Source: Nymphaea colorata (taxonomy: Eukaryota; Streptophyta; Magnoliopsida; Nymphaeales; Nymphaeaceae). From it: a stretch of DNA of 64,000 nt. The notes under the pieces were generated by a model. It saw nothing but the letters and a program-made list of their open reading frames with translations, was not told the DNA's origin and ran no database searches. The translations under genes were made by a program, and so were the position numbers. The DNA lies in NCBI RefSeq assembly GCF_008831285.2, contig NC_045138.2, forward strand, positions 17,145,934 to 17,209,933, written 5' to 3'. Below are positions 48,869 through 63,200 of this stretch, piece after piece. How positions within the stretch are numbered: the stretch's first letter is position 1; the number at the start of each line of letters is the position of its first letter.

Positions 48869-51306
48869 ATTCGGCGAACAGCAAGATCGTGAAGATCTTC
48901 TATCTCCGGGGGCTTCCCTTTGTGTTTTCTCGGCTTGCTTCGAATCTGAAGGATGGCACGTTGGTATAATGGGTCTACTAAAGAAACTGTACTGTGTTTC
49001 TATGATCTCCTGCGAACAGAACGAATTTGATCCCAGCATTACGATATAGCAGATTGGATATTATCAGCACCTCAGGTTTGGACCCGTGCTGTCAGATGTC
49101 CAACCTGCAGATGGATCCATACTCATCAACACAACTTAGATCCGATACGAATTCGGCTTATTCATATTCCTACACTTTTAACATGGCCAACTTCTAAATT
49201 TGTCAATCATTCTAAGATTATGTTTAATTATTATTCAAATACGAAAAACAGAAAATAGGCCGATACGGTCCAATGCAGGTGGGTTGATATAACATGTTAG
49301 CAGAGCTTGACCTCGGCCACCTCGTTCTCGGCTCGAGCCACATATTGCTAGGCTCGAATTTGATTCGAACTTGAATCGAGCTTCATAAGGCGAGTTGGAG
49401 CTCGACTCCGTGAACCCAGTCTAATCTCGAGCTCGACTCGTTTAAGTTTGGTCACTTGTTTCATATATTTTCTTTAAATGAAAATGAAAAGCAACAAAAA
49501 TGTATTAAATTCATCAAAAAATTAATGACATACCCTGAAGATTAACAAACAAGGAAGACACATTTAAACAAGTCAAGCTAGTGTAACTTGAACTCAGCTG
49601 TTTATAACTCAAGTTTTAACTCTAGCTCGAGCTAGACTCATTTATTAAAAGAGTCAAGCTTACACAAGCAAGTTCGAGTCGAAAGGCTCGACTTGTTGTA
49701 CACTATAAGTGGGCGTATATCAACTGAAACACCATAGTGCTGAGGATTCCGAGATGAAACGAATCCGTAACAAAAATCGTATTTCAGTAAACTCTTGACC
49801 TCCTTAACTTGAAGTTCTAATGTCTCTAAATCCTAGCCAGGATGTCAAAATCGGTTAATATTACTTATATATTTTTTGTTTTCTATTGATAAGCAAGCTC
49901 AGATTAGGCGGATTGTTATATCAAACTCTTGCAATTAAATTCAGCTGGGGTGTTAGAAAATGCATTGTCATCCAAATATCCGTTCAGGCATCGCATGTTT
50001 ATCCAAATCATATGGCATATCGGCCGATACATGCCGATGCGTTTCCACCCATATTTGTGATATAAAAGATATACACATATGTATACATATACCATTAACA
50101 AGTCTCAAAAAATAACATTTGAATATTGTTTATGCGTATATTTGTCGAGACAAGGAGACAAATTAGCATGCACAATAAATATAAAAAAATATTTGAAGTC
50201 GATCTTTTTCGAAAACGATGCCTTGCATTGGTCCGCAGTTTTCCATATTGTGTCATACTGTAAAGGTCATCCATCTAACTTTATATTTAAAACGAGTTTG
50301 CTCATATTCAATATGTTCGGAAACTGTGTTCGGATAGCTTCTGAAGCATTCCACCCTCCTCTTTTGAAAGAATTTTGATTCGGAAACTGTGTACTTCTGA
50401 AATTAGAATGACAATTTCAGTTCCATTTTCATTTGAGCTTCATAGTATGGACTTTTTTATTGTAGAATTAAAAATGTGTTGTTTGATAAAAAAAAAGGAG
50501 CTAAAATTATAGAATTTTGCCTTGCGCTCCAAAAAGAGAGAAAAGAATCTAAATTCTGGAGTCGTAATGCCACCCCTAAGGTGGGATCATAGTTCTGGAA
50601 TGTTGATTCTAAAATGAGTTTGCAATTCTAAAATCGAAATTCCTTATTTGCCAACACAATTCCCATTTTTAAAAAATGACAATAATGGTTCCAAAATTTC
50701 ATTGATTTCAAGTCAATCAAACATCCCCGGAACCATCAGATTAGGTTTTCGACATCAAGAATGTGGTCCTACTGTTAATTTTGCACATTAAACCTGTTTA
50801 ATCTAGGCTTGTGCTTTGCTAGAATACATCTGCAGGTCAACAATGATCTACTCAATAATATATGACGACTCCTGAATCCTCTCTCTCTCTGTCCATTATA
50901 CTTTTTGTTAACGTAGTCACTGCATAAAATGTCACCCCTCATGCCACTTAATCATACTGAATAGAAGATGGAAAATGGGTTCATAAATGCCAGCATTAAC
51001 AATGTTTTGTTCTTAACCGTAATACAATGTAGAACATACTCATAATAGGAGACCTCTCTCTCTCTATCCCCCCACCCCTCCGATTAACTCAGTCCAGGTA
51101 AGTATCCCTCTCCGACACATACCCACACAGCAAAACATTCACACAGGAAAAAAATGACTAATGAATCCACGAATGGAAGAAGAACGCCAGATATCTCTTC
51201 AGGACAACCAATAAACAATCATAACAACTGAATTAATACTCAGCTAGTCCATACAAAAGGAGGGGAGAAGCGCAACTTATTTATTCCAAGAAGCAGCTTT
51301 CTTTTT
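48869..51306. other. Intergenic region between PFD4 promoter side and DRIP 3' end
   Basis: Contains the prefoldin leader and promoter (no convincing TATA box identified), the GAGCTCG-rich element at 49298-49705, a possible short element near 50450-50730 with mixed poly(A) and GGAATTG-like words, and the DRIP 3' flank. I see no gene. Confidence 0.5.
49298..49705. repeat. GAGCTCG-rich repeat element
   Basis: Two GC-richer flanks (CTCGGCTCGAGCC, TCTCGAGCTCGACTCG; CTAGCTCGAGCTAGACTC, GTTCGAGTCGAAAGGCTCG) enclose an AT-rich centre. It is of the same family as 34161-34588. Confidence 0.6.
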
Positions 51307-54300
51307 TCAAGAGACTGAAGATTTCCTAGCATAGGCGAGCACCATCACCAAATCTTTGGCTGAGGAACCTGAAGCAGCTGCTACCCTTTTCGAAGTGGAT
51401 GACTTTCTCAGCCACAAGTCTACAAGGCTATGCATTGCCAAGCTTGGGAGGACAGGTTGTCCACAACATGAGATTTCCACCTGTTAGGGGGAGAGAAAGG
51501 GAAACATTATCCATCTCAACGAACCTTTCATACTGTTTTCTAAACTAAAACATAGACAGGTGGCTAGCATCAAATTCTCATGAAAATAAATCATCAGCAT
51601 ACACTAAGACTGATAACGCTTTTCATCAATTTATTCTGCTGACAGAAATGGAAATGCATAAATTTTTCTAATAGAGATAGAGAATCAACTAAAGAATAGT
51701 TTTTGTATGAAAAACGTTGAGGCAACACAAAGGGATTATGAAATCAAACTGCAGATAAAAAAAATGCTCTAATGAAATTCAGGTAGAAATATTCAGATTT
51801 CAGAATGCCCTTTTCTGACATTATCATTTGCATGGTCTAAGTACTCTCTCGGAAAAATTCTAGACCAAGAACCATAGTATAAAGTACAATTTACAATTCA
51901 TGCAAGCTGCTGTTGCAAACAGCAGGAAACAAATAAAAAAGGGAGGTGAATACACCAAAACAAAAGGAAGCTGGTAGCCTCAAGATACAAGTGAAAACAT
52001 TCACGATGCTCAATACTGAAAGTGAAGAAAATTAGTTCAAGAAAATATCAAATGGATTCAGCCAATAGACCTACTAGCATACTTAAATCAGTCAGACAAG
52101 AGTTATGAGTCAATATATGCAAGCAAGAAAATGTAACAGTAAATTACAACGTACAATCAGCTACCAAATTACAAACAAGGCAAAATGAAAGTGGTAAACA
52201 TAGATATGTTTTGCAATTCAAACAACTATTATGTTACAACTGTGATACTATATCTCGAAAACATTTGAGAACATGATACAAATAGAGGTTTGACTATGAT
52301 GTTTGCAGCTACTCAAACAGCAACCAACATTACTGACATGCTAAAAATGTTAATTATGAATTGAGAGCTGCTTCTGGACACTTGCACGCATAGCACATAG
52401 AGGTAGACAGAAATTGATAATTTAGAGAACTGCAGCTATGGCCGTTTAACATATTCCTTGTCTAAAATAACATGAAGCTACACTTAGATGCATGCTGCCT
52501 ACTTGGACTTGCATAGGCAAGCTGCAGACCAAGCTCGATCCTGCTTTAGCTGGGTCATACAGGCATCTCACAGTCCAACTCTACTGGTTAATATGTCTCA
52601 GTTTATATCTGATCGGTAGGCAACAGTCCATGAGGTCAAGTAGCCAATTAAAGAACACATAACCACTAAATCCCTGTAAATTTTGAAGCAAAATTAAACC
52701 CAACAGAAAAAACCTGGCACGCAGGATAGATAAGAGAATTCAATATCATTAAGACATTAACCCTAATCCATGACTTAATAGTGATTAGGAGGCGGAAACT
52801 TAAAAATTACATTAAGAGTCCACAAACTTATGAAAATAATAAGAAAACTATCTCCTAAAACATAAGAGCTTCACACGACCCCAAACTTATTCACTAAAAC
52901 TTCATCTTTTTAAACACTCAACAAAATCTACAATTGTAATAGCTCCTCTCTGTGACAGTAAAAAACAATATAGAATGACTGTTTCTCTGAAAATTCACCA
53001 ATTGGGCAGAAAAATTACCTCTGCTTCACTCTTGAGATCTAGTTTCTTGACCAGGTATTTCTTTATAAATGACACTGGAATGTTTCCATCTCTGCAACAG
53101 GAATACCAAAACACATGATCAGTGTTTAATATCTAAGAAAGAAAACTAACTTCCCATGAATAGATTGCAGAAGCTCCATGTCTGGAAAGGAGATAGTAAA
53201 ACCATGAACAATTGAGTATCACTGGCTATTAAGTGCATAGACATTAATCGACAATTTGTTGGCTCTGAAACACCTAGCGGCTTACTATTTTAACAGGTCC
53301 ACATACTTCAAAGAGAAAAGGAGAAAAAGAAAAAAAGACACATGCAATATGATAACTAAAAATGGCACTGCAAAAATTTTATTAAAACAACTAAAAAGCA
53401 ACAAACTTTTTTGCACTAGCAAACATAAGGAATACGATACCCCAACTAGAAAGAAGTTTAATCATTTCGAGAATCAATTATTTATGCTTGTGAAATAAAG
53501 TTGTATATCCTATAAAAGTTAAATGAATTTTCCCCAAGATTTGATCCAAATATCCTATGCTGGGAGAGATGAAAAGAATATGATCTTTTATAATCAGTAG
53601 CACTGTAGCAGAGCCAACCAGGGGAAAAGATACTGTTTTCTTGGCAACCACCCCCACCCAACCCCTATCAGAAAAAAAAAAAGTTGGGTGAGGAGCAAAC
53701 TCAGCTAAAAGCTCTCTAGGATAAGTGGATAACTGAAATTTCCCATCAATATGCTTAGGATAAAAAATGGCATCTGGGATATGAGGAGGGAAAAGCAACA
53801 GAAGGTAAAACCTCGCACCAGCACAAAGTTGTGATGCATTAATTTACCAAATAAAGATACTGATATTCAGCTAGAAAAGAGGATATAAATATAAAAAAGA
53901 GAAAGCTGTTTCATATGAAGCCTTCAGTCATTACTTGCTTCCCTCATGGATCTTCATTCAGACACTTGCTAATCAATTGTAAAAGGGAAGCAGATTAAAA
54001 AATGAGCAAAAAACCTTAGTGCAGATTATGCAAATAAAGTATTATTCAAAAAACAAGAAGACTGTACATACCATGTATATGATAAATCAGCTATCTTTGA
54101 AGATCTTGAATAGGAAATGTCCTTCTTTGTTACTTATGAAAGCACCTTGAATATGAAAACTTAAGGGCTTTCGAGTTTCAATAGCATTTGGAAAGTATAT
54201 GGCAGGCGTGTCGCAAAAGGTTTTACTCTAAAACATGGGTTGGCTTATGATGAAACCTTCAACCTCATCATAAAGATAGGTACAGTTTGAAATTGTTTTT

Positions 54301-57300
54301 GACAGAGGATCAAGGAGGAATAATAATTAAATCGATGTAAAGAATTCGTTTCTACATGGAAATTTTTAGTGTACCATGAACAGCCCTACAAATATGTTTA
54401 TGTAGACCATGTTGCCTATGTAAATAAAAAAGGATCTATTTATGATTTAAAGCGACCCACATGTTCATGATTTGAAAGTTTTTATCAAAAATTCGAAAAT
54501 ATGGATTTATTCGTTCACAACTTGATTATCTCTTTTCTATTTCTGAGAAGAAAAAACGTGTGAAATTTTTTTCGCATATACATGGATGATATGATAATAA
54601 TAGGAACCCTAAATAGAATATTAAGATATTAAGGGTCTTTTTAAGAAAAAAATTTCGATTGACGGACCTTGGAAAGCTACAATGTTTCCTTGAAGCTGCA
54701 AATGACAGGATGGAAGATAAACTTGTTATGAGTTATGACTCAACAGAACACACTTGATTTGTTTGCCAAATTTGGTATGCAGGATTGCAAACCTGTAGCT
54801 ACTCCAACTCCAATTCATTAAAAATAAAGTGAGAATGATGGAGAAGTATATTAGATCCTACCAATAATCGAAGCGCAGTTGGCATTGACCTTCACTAGAG
54901 CATACATCGACCACATAATCAATCGGAAATCGCATTTCATGCACAAACCAAGAATTGTGCACATGGAACCCATTAAAGGATTTTATGATACTTAATGGCA
55001 CAATAGTAAATGGCTTTATTTATGAGAGAAGAAAGCAAAACCATGATATTTAATATTGTCTGCAAATTCAGATATGGATTAGGTGGTGATCTAGATGAGA
55101 GACGAATCAGTATCTGAATACTATATCTTTATTAAAGGGAAACCTAATTTCATGAAGCAGCAAAAACAAAAACGTAGCACTACGTCAAGTACAGAAGTAG
55201 AATATCGAGAAGCGGCATCAGCTGAATACAAATTAACTTGAGGATGAACTTGGAAAAATTTTACCAAAATCAGTTCTTTATTGTGACAACTAGATTGCCA
55301 TTTAGAATTCATTGAATCTCATACAACAAGGAGAACAAAACATATTGAATGGAGCAGCATTTCATTAGACAAAAGATTGAACATTAAAGACCAGAAGCAA
55401 CATATATTGGCAAAGAGAATCAAATTTCCAGGGGCGAAGGGAGGGGGGGCCCACCTAGGCCGTGGCCCCACCCCAACTAATTTAAAAAAAAAAAATTACA
55501 TTACAAAAATTGAAATTTTTTGGTTGAGTAATGTATCTTTTAGATTCGGATTTAATTTGGCCCTACCCAGATTTAGTTTGGCCCTACCCGAATAAGTTTG
55601 ATGGACCGTTTGGCCCGCCCCTGAAAAAAATCCTGGCTCCGCCCCTACAAATTGCAAACCATATTCACAAAAAGACTAATAATTGAGGAGTCTCTAGTTC
55701 CTTAAATCAAATTGAGCATGGTATAAAGGTACGCACAACTTGAGGGAGGTGTTAAGATGTGCTTATTTATATTGTATCTTGCATCTAATAACGCCCTTTT
55801 TTCAAACAAAACACAAATAGTGCCATTTTATAGCGTCATTCATTATCTAGACATATTACTTAAGGGCAGTTTAGTCTTTAGTGCCCCAGTATATCTTATT
55901 TAGAGAACTTGCCCATTGCAGAAGCAATTGCTCACACATCTCTTCTACTGAAATCTGGTTCGGATCTGCTCACCTCTTCCTTTTTTAAGCATATAATTCA
56001 AATGCTAATATGAACATACTTTGTTTTCAGGAATTCTGAGGAAGGAATTCTCAAGATTATTTTTTGAGCATAGTTATGCAACCCCTTCATTTATATCACA
56101 AGAAAACCTCATTATAACTTGTACTTCGCATGATAAAACTTTTCTTAGCAAGAAAAATTCAAAATACTGCTTCAAAGATATGATATGATATGTTTGAATA
56201 GAAAAGATGACAGACACTATAGAACCAATGAAAATGCAACAACCTTAAAGATGGTTCAACTATTCAAAAAATTAATTACCAATGCATCTTAGATCAGCCA
56301 ATGAACAAATGAAAGACCAGATGTAAAGATGAACCAAACTGTACAGCATGCCAGAGATCACAGAAACTATAACAATCATGATGAAGAATTTTAGAGGACA
56401 GATGATGAACCTGCACAACTTACTTTATTCTTAAATAGCACGCAGAAATTTGTGGCAGAGCCTCATCTCCTTCCCTGAATCAACCAAGCAACAAGATAGA
56501 AAAAAGAAGAGTTAGTAGACCATAAGAACATTAAAACCATGATCACAAGAGCGCTTTATCAATAGTATTTTCTGGACGCATTTGTCATTATTGGAGTAAT
56601 AAGAGAACTGTTCTCACTGGTTATCAGAAGCCACAAGGGAGAACCAAACATGACTTATTTTCTTTTCACGCTTCAAGCAGGAAGGAGTAACCATGGGTTG
56701 AGATGGGATGCTTATCTCCCTCGACATAGCTGCTCGCTTCCGGCTAATCCCATGAAGCCTTCTAGCTTTACCCAACCCTGAACGTGCAGAAGCAGTGCCT
56801 TTTTTATCATCCTGAAGTTTTGGTTTACGAGCATGCTCCTTAAACTTGGCCTTGTGAACATTCACACCACTATCGGGGTTGTCAGCTTGCTCTGCCTTGA
56901 CAGAAGAAGCTTGAAAGTTTGACTTAAATGACTTCGACCTAGTTGCAGCCTCTAACAGACAATTCAAAGGTTTCCAAAGACCAGATTTTCCAAGCTGCTG
57001 CTCTGCTCCATTCTCTGTATTGATATTACAAACGTAGTTTGATGGCTCTCCATTGGATGGATTCTGCCAAAAGATTTCAAGGTAAACAGTTAACATATAC
57101 TTTTGACAATGTAGTCGACAAAGAAAATAACCTTATTCATTAACTATAAAAGAAAAAGAACTCCATTCCTAAGAGAGAAAACAGCATAGAAATAAGCAAA
57201 CATGGTAAAACCTCATCTTGTTAAATTGTGCAATACTAGAAATCTCACTTCAATAACTCCAGTTCCTTTGCTATATAAGAGTAATTCTGTAACAAGTTTT

Positions 57301-60202
57301 TGGTTGAACCTGATGAAAAGTTTCCCTGAAAATTCTGGTTAAAAGAAATCATTCCAATCCCATTATATATTATGTAGGCATAATGTGATATGAGGAAACC
57401 ATGAAAACATGGACATAGAGACTTTTAGAGCATAGAAATGTAAGAGAGAATGGAACCTGTGTCCTCCAATGTCGCTTTGAACAATAAATAATGGCTACTA
57501 CAAACTTTCATGCCAATTAACATATGCTATTAGCAGACCATTCCCTTACTTACCTGCCTTTGTGTGATTGTGTCTTGGGTCTCATGAGAACATGAGCTAT
57601 CATGATGGTCTTCTGCATTTTCTGCTTTGATTTTTACAGGTTCGTCTTTGGCAAAGTTCGACCCACGTAAAGAAGCAGCTTTTCTAGCAATAGATTTAGT
57701 TCTTCTCCCAGTTAAGCCAGTTTGTGTTGTTACACGTGGGGTACTAATAACCAATGATGAAAGAGACCTCTCCTTTCTCCTAACAGGCAATGTAATGGAA
57801 GGCACAATATCTGCTGCTTTGCCCTTGCTTCCTTTGAGAGGAAATATTTTGTTTCTCACATCTTGCAAATTATGATCTGGCCTGAATAAGGATTCAGTCA
57901 TTCAGTAGCGTTATTCAATGCAAAAATAAGAAATGGGATATAGTATCCCAAATCAATTTATTTACAACTCCAACAGAAACAGTCTCCAATGAAAAAAAAG
58001 TTATGGTGCAACCACTCTATGCAGGGCTAATCACATCCTAAAAGCTAGGGCAAATGTGACTCAGTTCCAGTCATTTCATGCAAAGAACTCATAGTGGTAT
58101 TCACCAATTCAAATGCACTGACTTAAAGAAACAGATTGTCAAACAGAGACACATACTAAGTACTGATAAAATTGTTTGACATTGATAGTGTGAAACAAAC
58201 ATAAACTAGATTCAGATGGAGAAGATTGAGGCCAGATGATTACGTGTAGTGTGGTTACGGATGAAATGTTGGCAGTTCCATGTAAGACTGGACAATGAAA
58301 TGTCAGCCAGACCAATTCTATTTATGCAGCAAGGTGACATAAGTAATGATGTCTGGCTTGTAAACATCAGAAACAATTTAATCAGAGAAAAATGAGGACT
58401 ACCAAATCACAACATTAAATTAGAAATCAAGTGCACACCTAATAATTAATATGTGAATGATTTATTTAATGACCTCTAGGAAAAGGACATGATATCAAGC
58501 AATGGTTAATCCTCATTTCAAACAGAAAATCAAAACGCTACACCCTTTTATTTTTCACCATCGTTGGCTAAGATGGAGATAGAGAAACAATTATCACAGT
58601 TCTTCTAGTCAAGAAAAGAAAACACATTTGGCATTGCCTGCAAAGTAGTAATTATTCCATACTGACATAGTTCTAAGGTTGGTAAAATAAGTATCTGGAT
58701 CAGTTAGTGATTATACCTTCACCATTAAAAAAAAAAAAAAAACATTTTATTTAACACAAAAAAAATGGTAACTCCCAAGTATAAAATTTTGGAAGGAAAG
58801 ATGTTGAAATGAAATCCTTAAGAAAATACCCAAATCAAGGGGACTGTCATCGCAATAAACGTCTAAGCAGAATGTTTCTCAAAAGTTACTTGTGAGTACA
58901 GATCTAATGCCTCAAAACTTGGAACTTAGGGACCAGTTTTGAGAAGGATTCAAGGCTCGCACGAATGAAAAGGAACCCAACAAGATGAATTGACAATATC
59001 ACATAAGAACAAATCAATTACATTCTAAACAAACAAGATAGAATGACAGAGCTACCTGAGTTTCTCCACAGGAACACAACCGAGATCAGTGTTGCAAATA
59101 GGGCAGCAGTCAACCTCCTCATCAGTGAGTTTCTCATAAATACACCTCCTGCAGACTACCACATTTGAAAACAAAAACGTGTCAGACACAACACTAGAAG
59201 CATTTTACTGATACACTACCCAGAAAAAAAACTTTGCCAATTGAAAGCAGAAGTAAAAATAAGCATGACCAATAAATGACAACTACAAATCACCAATTCT
59301 GACAAATACATGCCCATTCACGTCTGGCTGTCAAGCTGTGTCATCCAAATTAATTATCTTCTGCATCCAAGTGCAATTTTCTCCAGCCGCTTTGACCAAA
59401 GATAGAGAGACACAATGAGGATCTCATCTTTGAGATCCAAAAGTAACTAGATATAGAAAGTGAAAGTGTTTACACCTGTCTTAGTGTATGCTATATTGCT
59501 ATATGATTGCAGTTACCGCAGATATGTCCAAATTCTCCTATAAGCCTACAAGTCGGCTAACAAAAAATACGCCCTGTTTCCATGCCAATCCCAAAGTAAA
59601 TCATCAAACTTACGCATTTTTACTTCATTATGGACTTGACTTCGCAGGTTCATAAAGAATCATCCACACCCGTTTCATTACTTATGGACCTTTAAAAAGT
59701 CAAAAAGAAAGAAAAAAATTTACATTAATTTCACATTGTTTCTTCAGCGTTTCTGCAGATAGGATAACCCAACTTTCTTCATGTTGATTACAATGAGTCT
59801 TCAAATTTTTCACGCCACATGGAGACATGAACGTCACTATTTCAACTGCGGCTCACAAACTACACATCCAGGGCCACCGATTCACGAGTGCATGCCATGC
59901 ATATGCACAATATAAACATAAACGTAGATCCAATACGGATTCGTGCACTTCTGCCGTCCGCGTGCATAAGCACAGAGAGAGAGAGAGGCTCGTACAGATC
60001 AGCAGCTTATTTATGCAGATATTAGAGTAATCGAGTAGAAGAATAAATCAAACTGACTTAAGGAGCAAGAGAGACCCAGAATCTTACAAGTGTGAAGGCA
60101 TTCCGAGATGGTGGTGGCTTCTCTGAGCAGTTTCTTGCAAAGAGGGCATGTCATGCAAGCTGCAAGGGTCACCCTCCGGACCTTCACCACCTGGTTCATC
60201 AT
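51307..60202 (-). CDS. DRIP2: DRIP-type RING finger E3 ubiquitin-protein ligase
   Basis: E3 ligase of the DREB2A-interacting protein type, which in Arabidopsis targets DREB2A for proteasomal degradation in the nucleus and so restrains drought responses. Seven exons: 60088-60202, 59056-59155, 57554-57881, 56618-57063, 56424-56474, 53019-53091, 51307-51480; 428 aa, and all phases join. The C3HC4 RING uses C19, C22, C35, H37, C40, C43, C56 and C59 (MTCPLCKKLL ... SECLHTFCRRC ... CCPICNTDLG), followed by KLRPDHNLQDVRNKIFP. A basic, low-complexity middle (about 80-310) precedes the C-terminal RAWUL ubiquitin-like domain (VWFSLVAS, LPQISACYLRIKDGNIPVSF, HSLVDLWL). The 3.3 kb intron 5 holds copia sequence. 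DRIP1 and DRIP2 cannot be told apart with confidence. Confidence 0.93.
54170..55990 (+). mobile_element. Decayed Ty1/copia retrotransposon, 3' half, in DRIP intron 5
   Basis: On the plus strand, antisense to the host gene, broken frames read AKGFTLKHGLAYDETF (reverse transcriptase entry motif), a degraded MDDMI catalytic box near 54582-54596, LFAKFGMQDCKPVATPTP, KQKRSTTSSTEVEYREA (RNase H end) and TKHIEW. A polypurine-like tract, TTGAGGGAGGTGTTAAG, at 55740-55756 probably precedes the 3' LTR. There are many stops and frameshifts, so it is not active. The 5' half was not found. Confidence 0.8.
55429..55647. mobile_element. hAT-like miniature element nested in the copia relic (CAGGGGC family)
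   Basis: The termini are CAGGGGCGAAGG and GGCTCCGCCCCTA. The flanks CAAATTTC and CAAATTGC agree at seven of eight bases. Its sequence is the reverse orientation of the element at 10308-10504 (shared GTGGCCCCACCC and TTTGGCCCTACCC). It lies between the copia coding end and the polypurine tract, so it inserted after the retroelement. Confidence 0.8.
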
Positions 60203-63200
60203 CTGGACGCCGTGAACTTCAGAACCTGCAAAGCTCTCATCTTTGCCTACATCCTGCGACCATTTTCTTACGACGAGAAAAGATCGGCTCTTCTTCCTTC
60301 TCTTGAATCAAGCTTTACGATTTCCGCCCACCACTCATCCGTCGATAAGCGAACAACAGAAGAGGGGTTGGAAAAGAGGGTAAGTACGAGCACTAAGCAC
60401 GGGGAAGGAGATGACCATCGACTCAAGAACGGATTTTGATAAGAGATCCTTAAAATAAAGCGCTGCCCAATTCAGAAATGGTTGCTTGGAGCATGCCTCT
60501 GGGTCGAAATTGGGAGACAGAATGATGGGGAGCTAGAGAGAGAGAGAGAGAGAGAGAGAAGTGAAGAAAAGGGAAAACCAAATATTAAAGCACCCAAAAA
60601 AAGAATTTTGTGCTTCGACAGAAAAACACTCTACTTCACGCAATGGTTTGAGATGAATTACAGTTTGCAAAAGAATTTATTTTATCCCGCGTAAAAATTT
60701 ACGAATTTTGTTCCTGACCTGGTGATTGACTCCAAACCTAGGCAATTTCCTACGAGGTTTTCCCCCTTCGCCGGTTAGCCCACGCCCAGCGTGAGCCTTA
60801 ACCCGAAAGATGTACTCAACTTTGGAGGCACGAGTTTTCTCCTTGTCTTGGACTTAAAAGGACCAGACCAGGGCTCCCACTCGGAAGTAGTTTCACTGTT
60901 AAAAAAAACAGTTGGCCAATTTAGAGTAAACCTTTGAAATGAGAAATTGGAGAAATTGAGAGGAAAACACTATTCCTGAAAAAACATTTCGTACTCAAAA
61001 AAGGGATTCCTTCTCCCTCTTTGTCTCTTCATTTTTCTTGGCTGACGGAAATTTTCCTCATTTTGAAGGATACCCATAAATTGCATTCGATCGTCTCGGG
61101 TTTGAGACGTCAGTTTTGGATGCGACGTAGGATTCAACAGCTATGCCCTCGAGTAATACAAACAAACGATGTGATATCCGAGGACATGAGATCCCCATAG
61201 TTCCCCAGTGAGGCCTAAAACCTCCCATACAAACTTTTTTGGCAGTGGCGGAGCACAAGTTGGCAGTTGCTCCCACACCAGCCTTACAATGATAGAGGCT
61301 TTCAAATATTTGCTAATTTACATGGATGGCTGTCTCCTAAGGTATGAAACCTTTTACTAGACATTGAAGGCCCATGAGCCTCTGTTTCGAGATACATATT
61401 GACTTGGATCGGAATCCTTACTGCTTTCTAATTCTGGCATTGGAGTTTCGAGAAGGTTTAGTCCAATGACGTGTCATTCCTTCCTGTATATCTAGAGATG
61501 CGAGGATGTAGGAGTGCTTTGCCTTACAGGGAAAAAATTTAGATCCAAGGATAGGAGATCTTGTTTGAGATATTTCAGTCAAGGTGGATGATCCCTAATG
61601 GGATGCTTGAATTCCTCAACATCTTCAGAGATGTGATTACACCTAGATCCATGCCTTTCTCTTTCCCTTAATTTTTGCATGGATCCCAGGACTGTAACAT
61701 TGATGCGGAGATTTTCAAATCCATGGTTCTTTGCCCTCCAAAAGAAGCAACACCACAAACTGTATGCACAGAGCACGTGCACGCACACACACACATAGCA
61801 CTTGTCCATGAATAAACATGTGAAAGTCCAGGAAGGCAGTTTTCTCCTCCACACAGAGTTACAATATTTTGGTCTTCATGAAGATCTATCGTTTAAATAA
61901 CCTCAAATTTTCAAACTTAAGAAGAAGAAAAAGGATGCGTGGAGGTGGGCTGCAATAAGTTGCCGCAAGCAGAAAATGTCTGACAGTTCATAACCATAGT
62001 CACGTTCAGCATGATGCCAAGACAACTAAAGAAATATTTGGCAGAAGGCAACTCATACGGCCTTTGGTTCTGAAACCACTGAGTTATTCTGGATTTAGGA
62101 TGGGATGGTAATAAGATTGAGATCGATGATGTTTTAAGATCAAAATGGTTTATTATGGATTTTCACGATTATATAATCTTTTTATCTGTTCTGCATCTTG
62201 GCAGCAAGGTTAACGACTTTGTATCATACTTTAAAAAAATATTTGCTGCAATATTGAAATTTCACGGTTGTGTTGCATAGATTTGAAAAGCTGTCAGTCT
62301 GCCACCTGTTCAGAAGCTATCATGGTCTTCCTTTTCTTAGTTTTTGTCGACAAGCTGGCGCCTGGAAAACGTTACTAAATTTTATACCAACAGATTTGCA
62401 CTATGGGTATGAAACTCTCTGACTTTCTTTTTTAACTCTAAAAATATTAAATCTTAGGCCATGCAACAGCAAGGTAGATGGAGTTAGTTCTGGATGAGCT
62501 GCTGTCATGAACTTTGTGCGATGGATGCAATGATATTATTGTGTTCTATATATCCGTGTGTATTTTTGTTATTTAAAAAAAAAACCTTTATTTTACCAAT
62601 ATTTTTCCATGTGAACATGATTTCTTTTATGAGTTCTTCCTGAGATTTTTCCCACATAAAGTCTGTTGACATCTATCAAAATTCCTTTTAATGCAACCAG
62701 GGGCATTGACCCCTTATCTTAGGGGGCAAGAAGTTGGGTGAAAGCTTTTGCTCTTTTTTGTGCAGAAAAATTAAATACTCCTCTTGCTCACGTCAAAACT
62801 TTTGAAGATTGAGATCTAATAAAAAGAAAAATATTTTTATGAGTATAATCATATAACCCTACGAAAATAAGAACATTTTTTCACCTCTTTGAACTTTTTC
62901 TTTGTAATCACATCCCCGTTTTTCTTTCATAAAAAACAAAAGAAAACGAAGTTCATCTCCCATGTTTTCCCTCAAGAATTAGAGGATCAATTTTTTGGCA
63001 CCAGATCAAATAAAATTTCAAGAATCCTAATAAAATTCTACACAGAGCTGTGCTCTGTACCTTTGAAAACAATTTTGTATAATTAAGCTCCTTGGCACGA
63101 AAAGTCTCACCCTTCATCCAAGCCAACAACATGTTATTTTCATAATTTTGTTGTTATCACAGTCATTATTATGTAACAAGCTATGGAGATACAAACGGTC

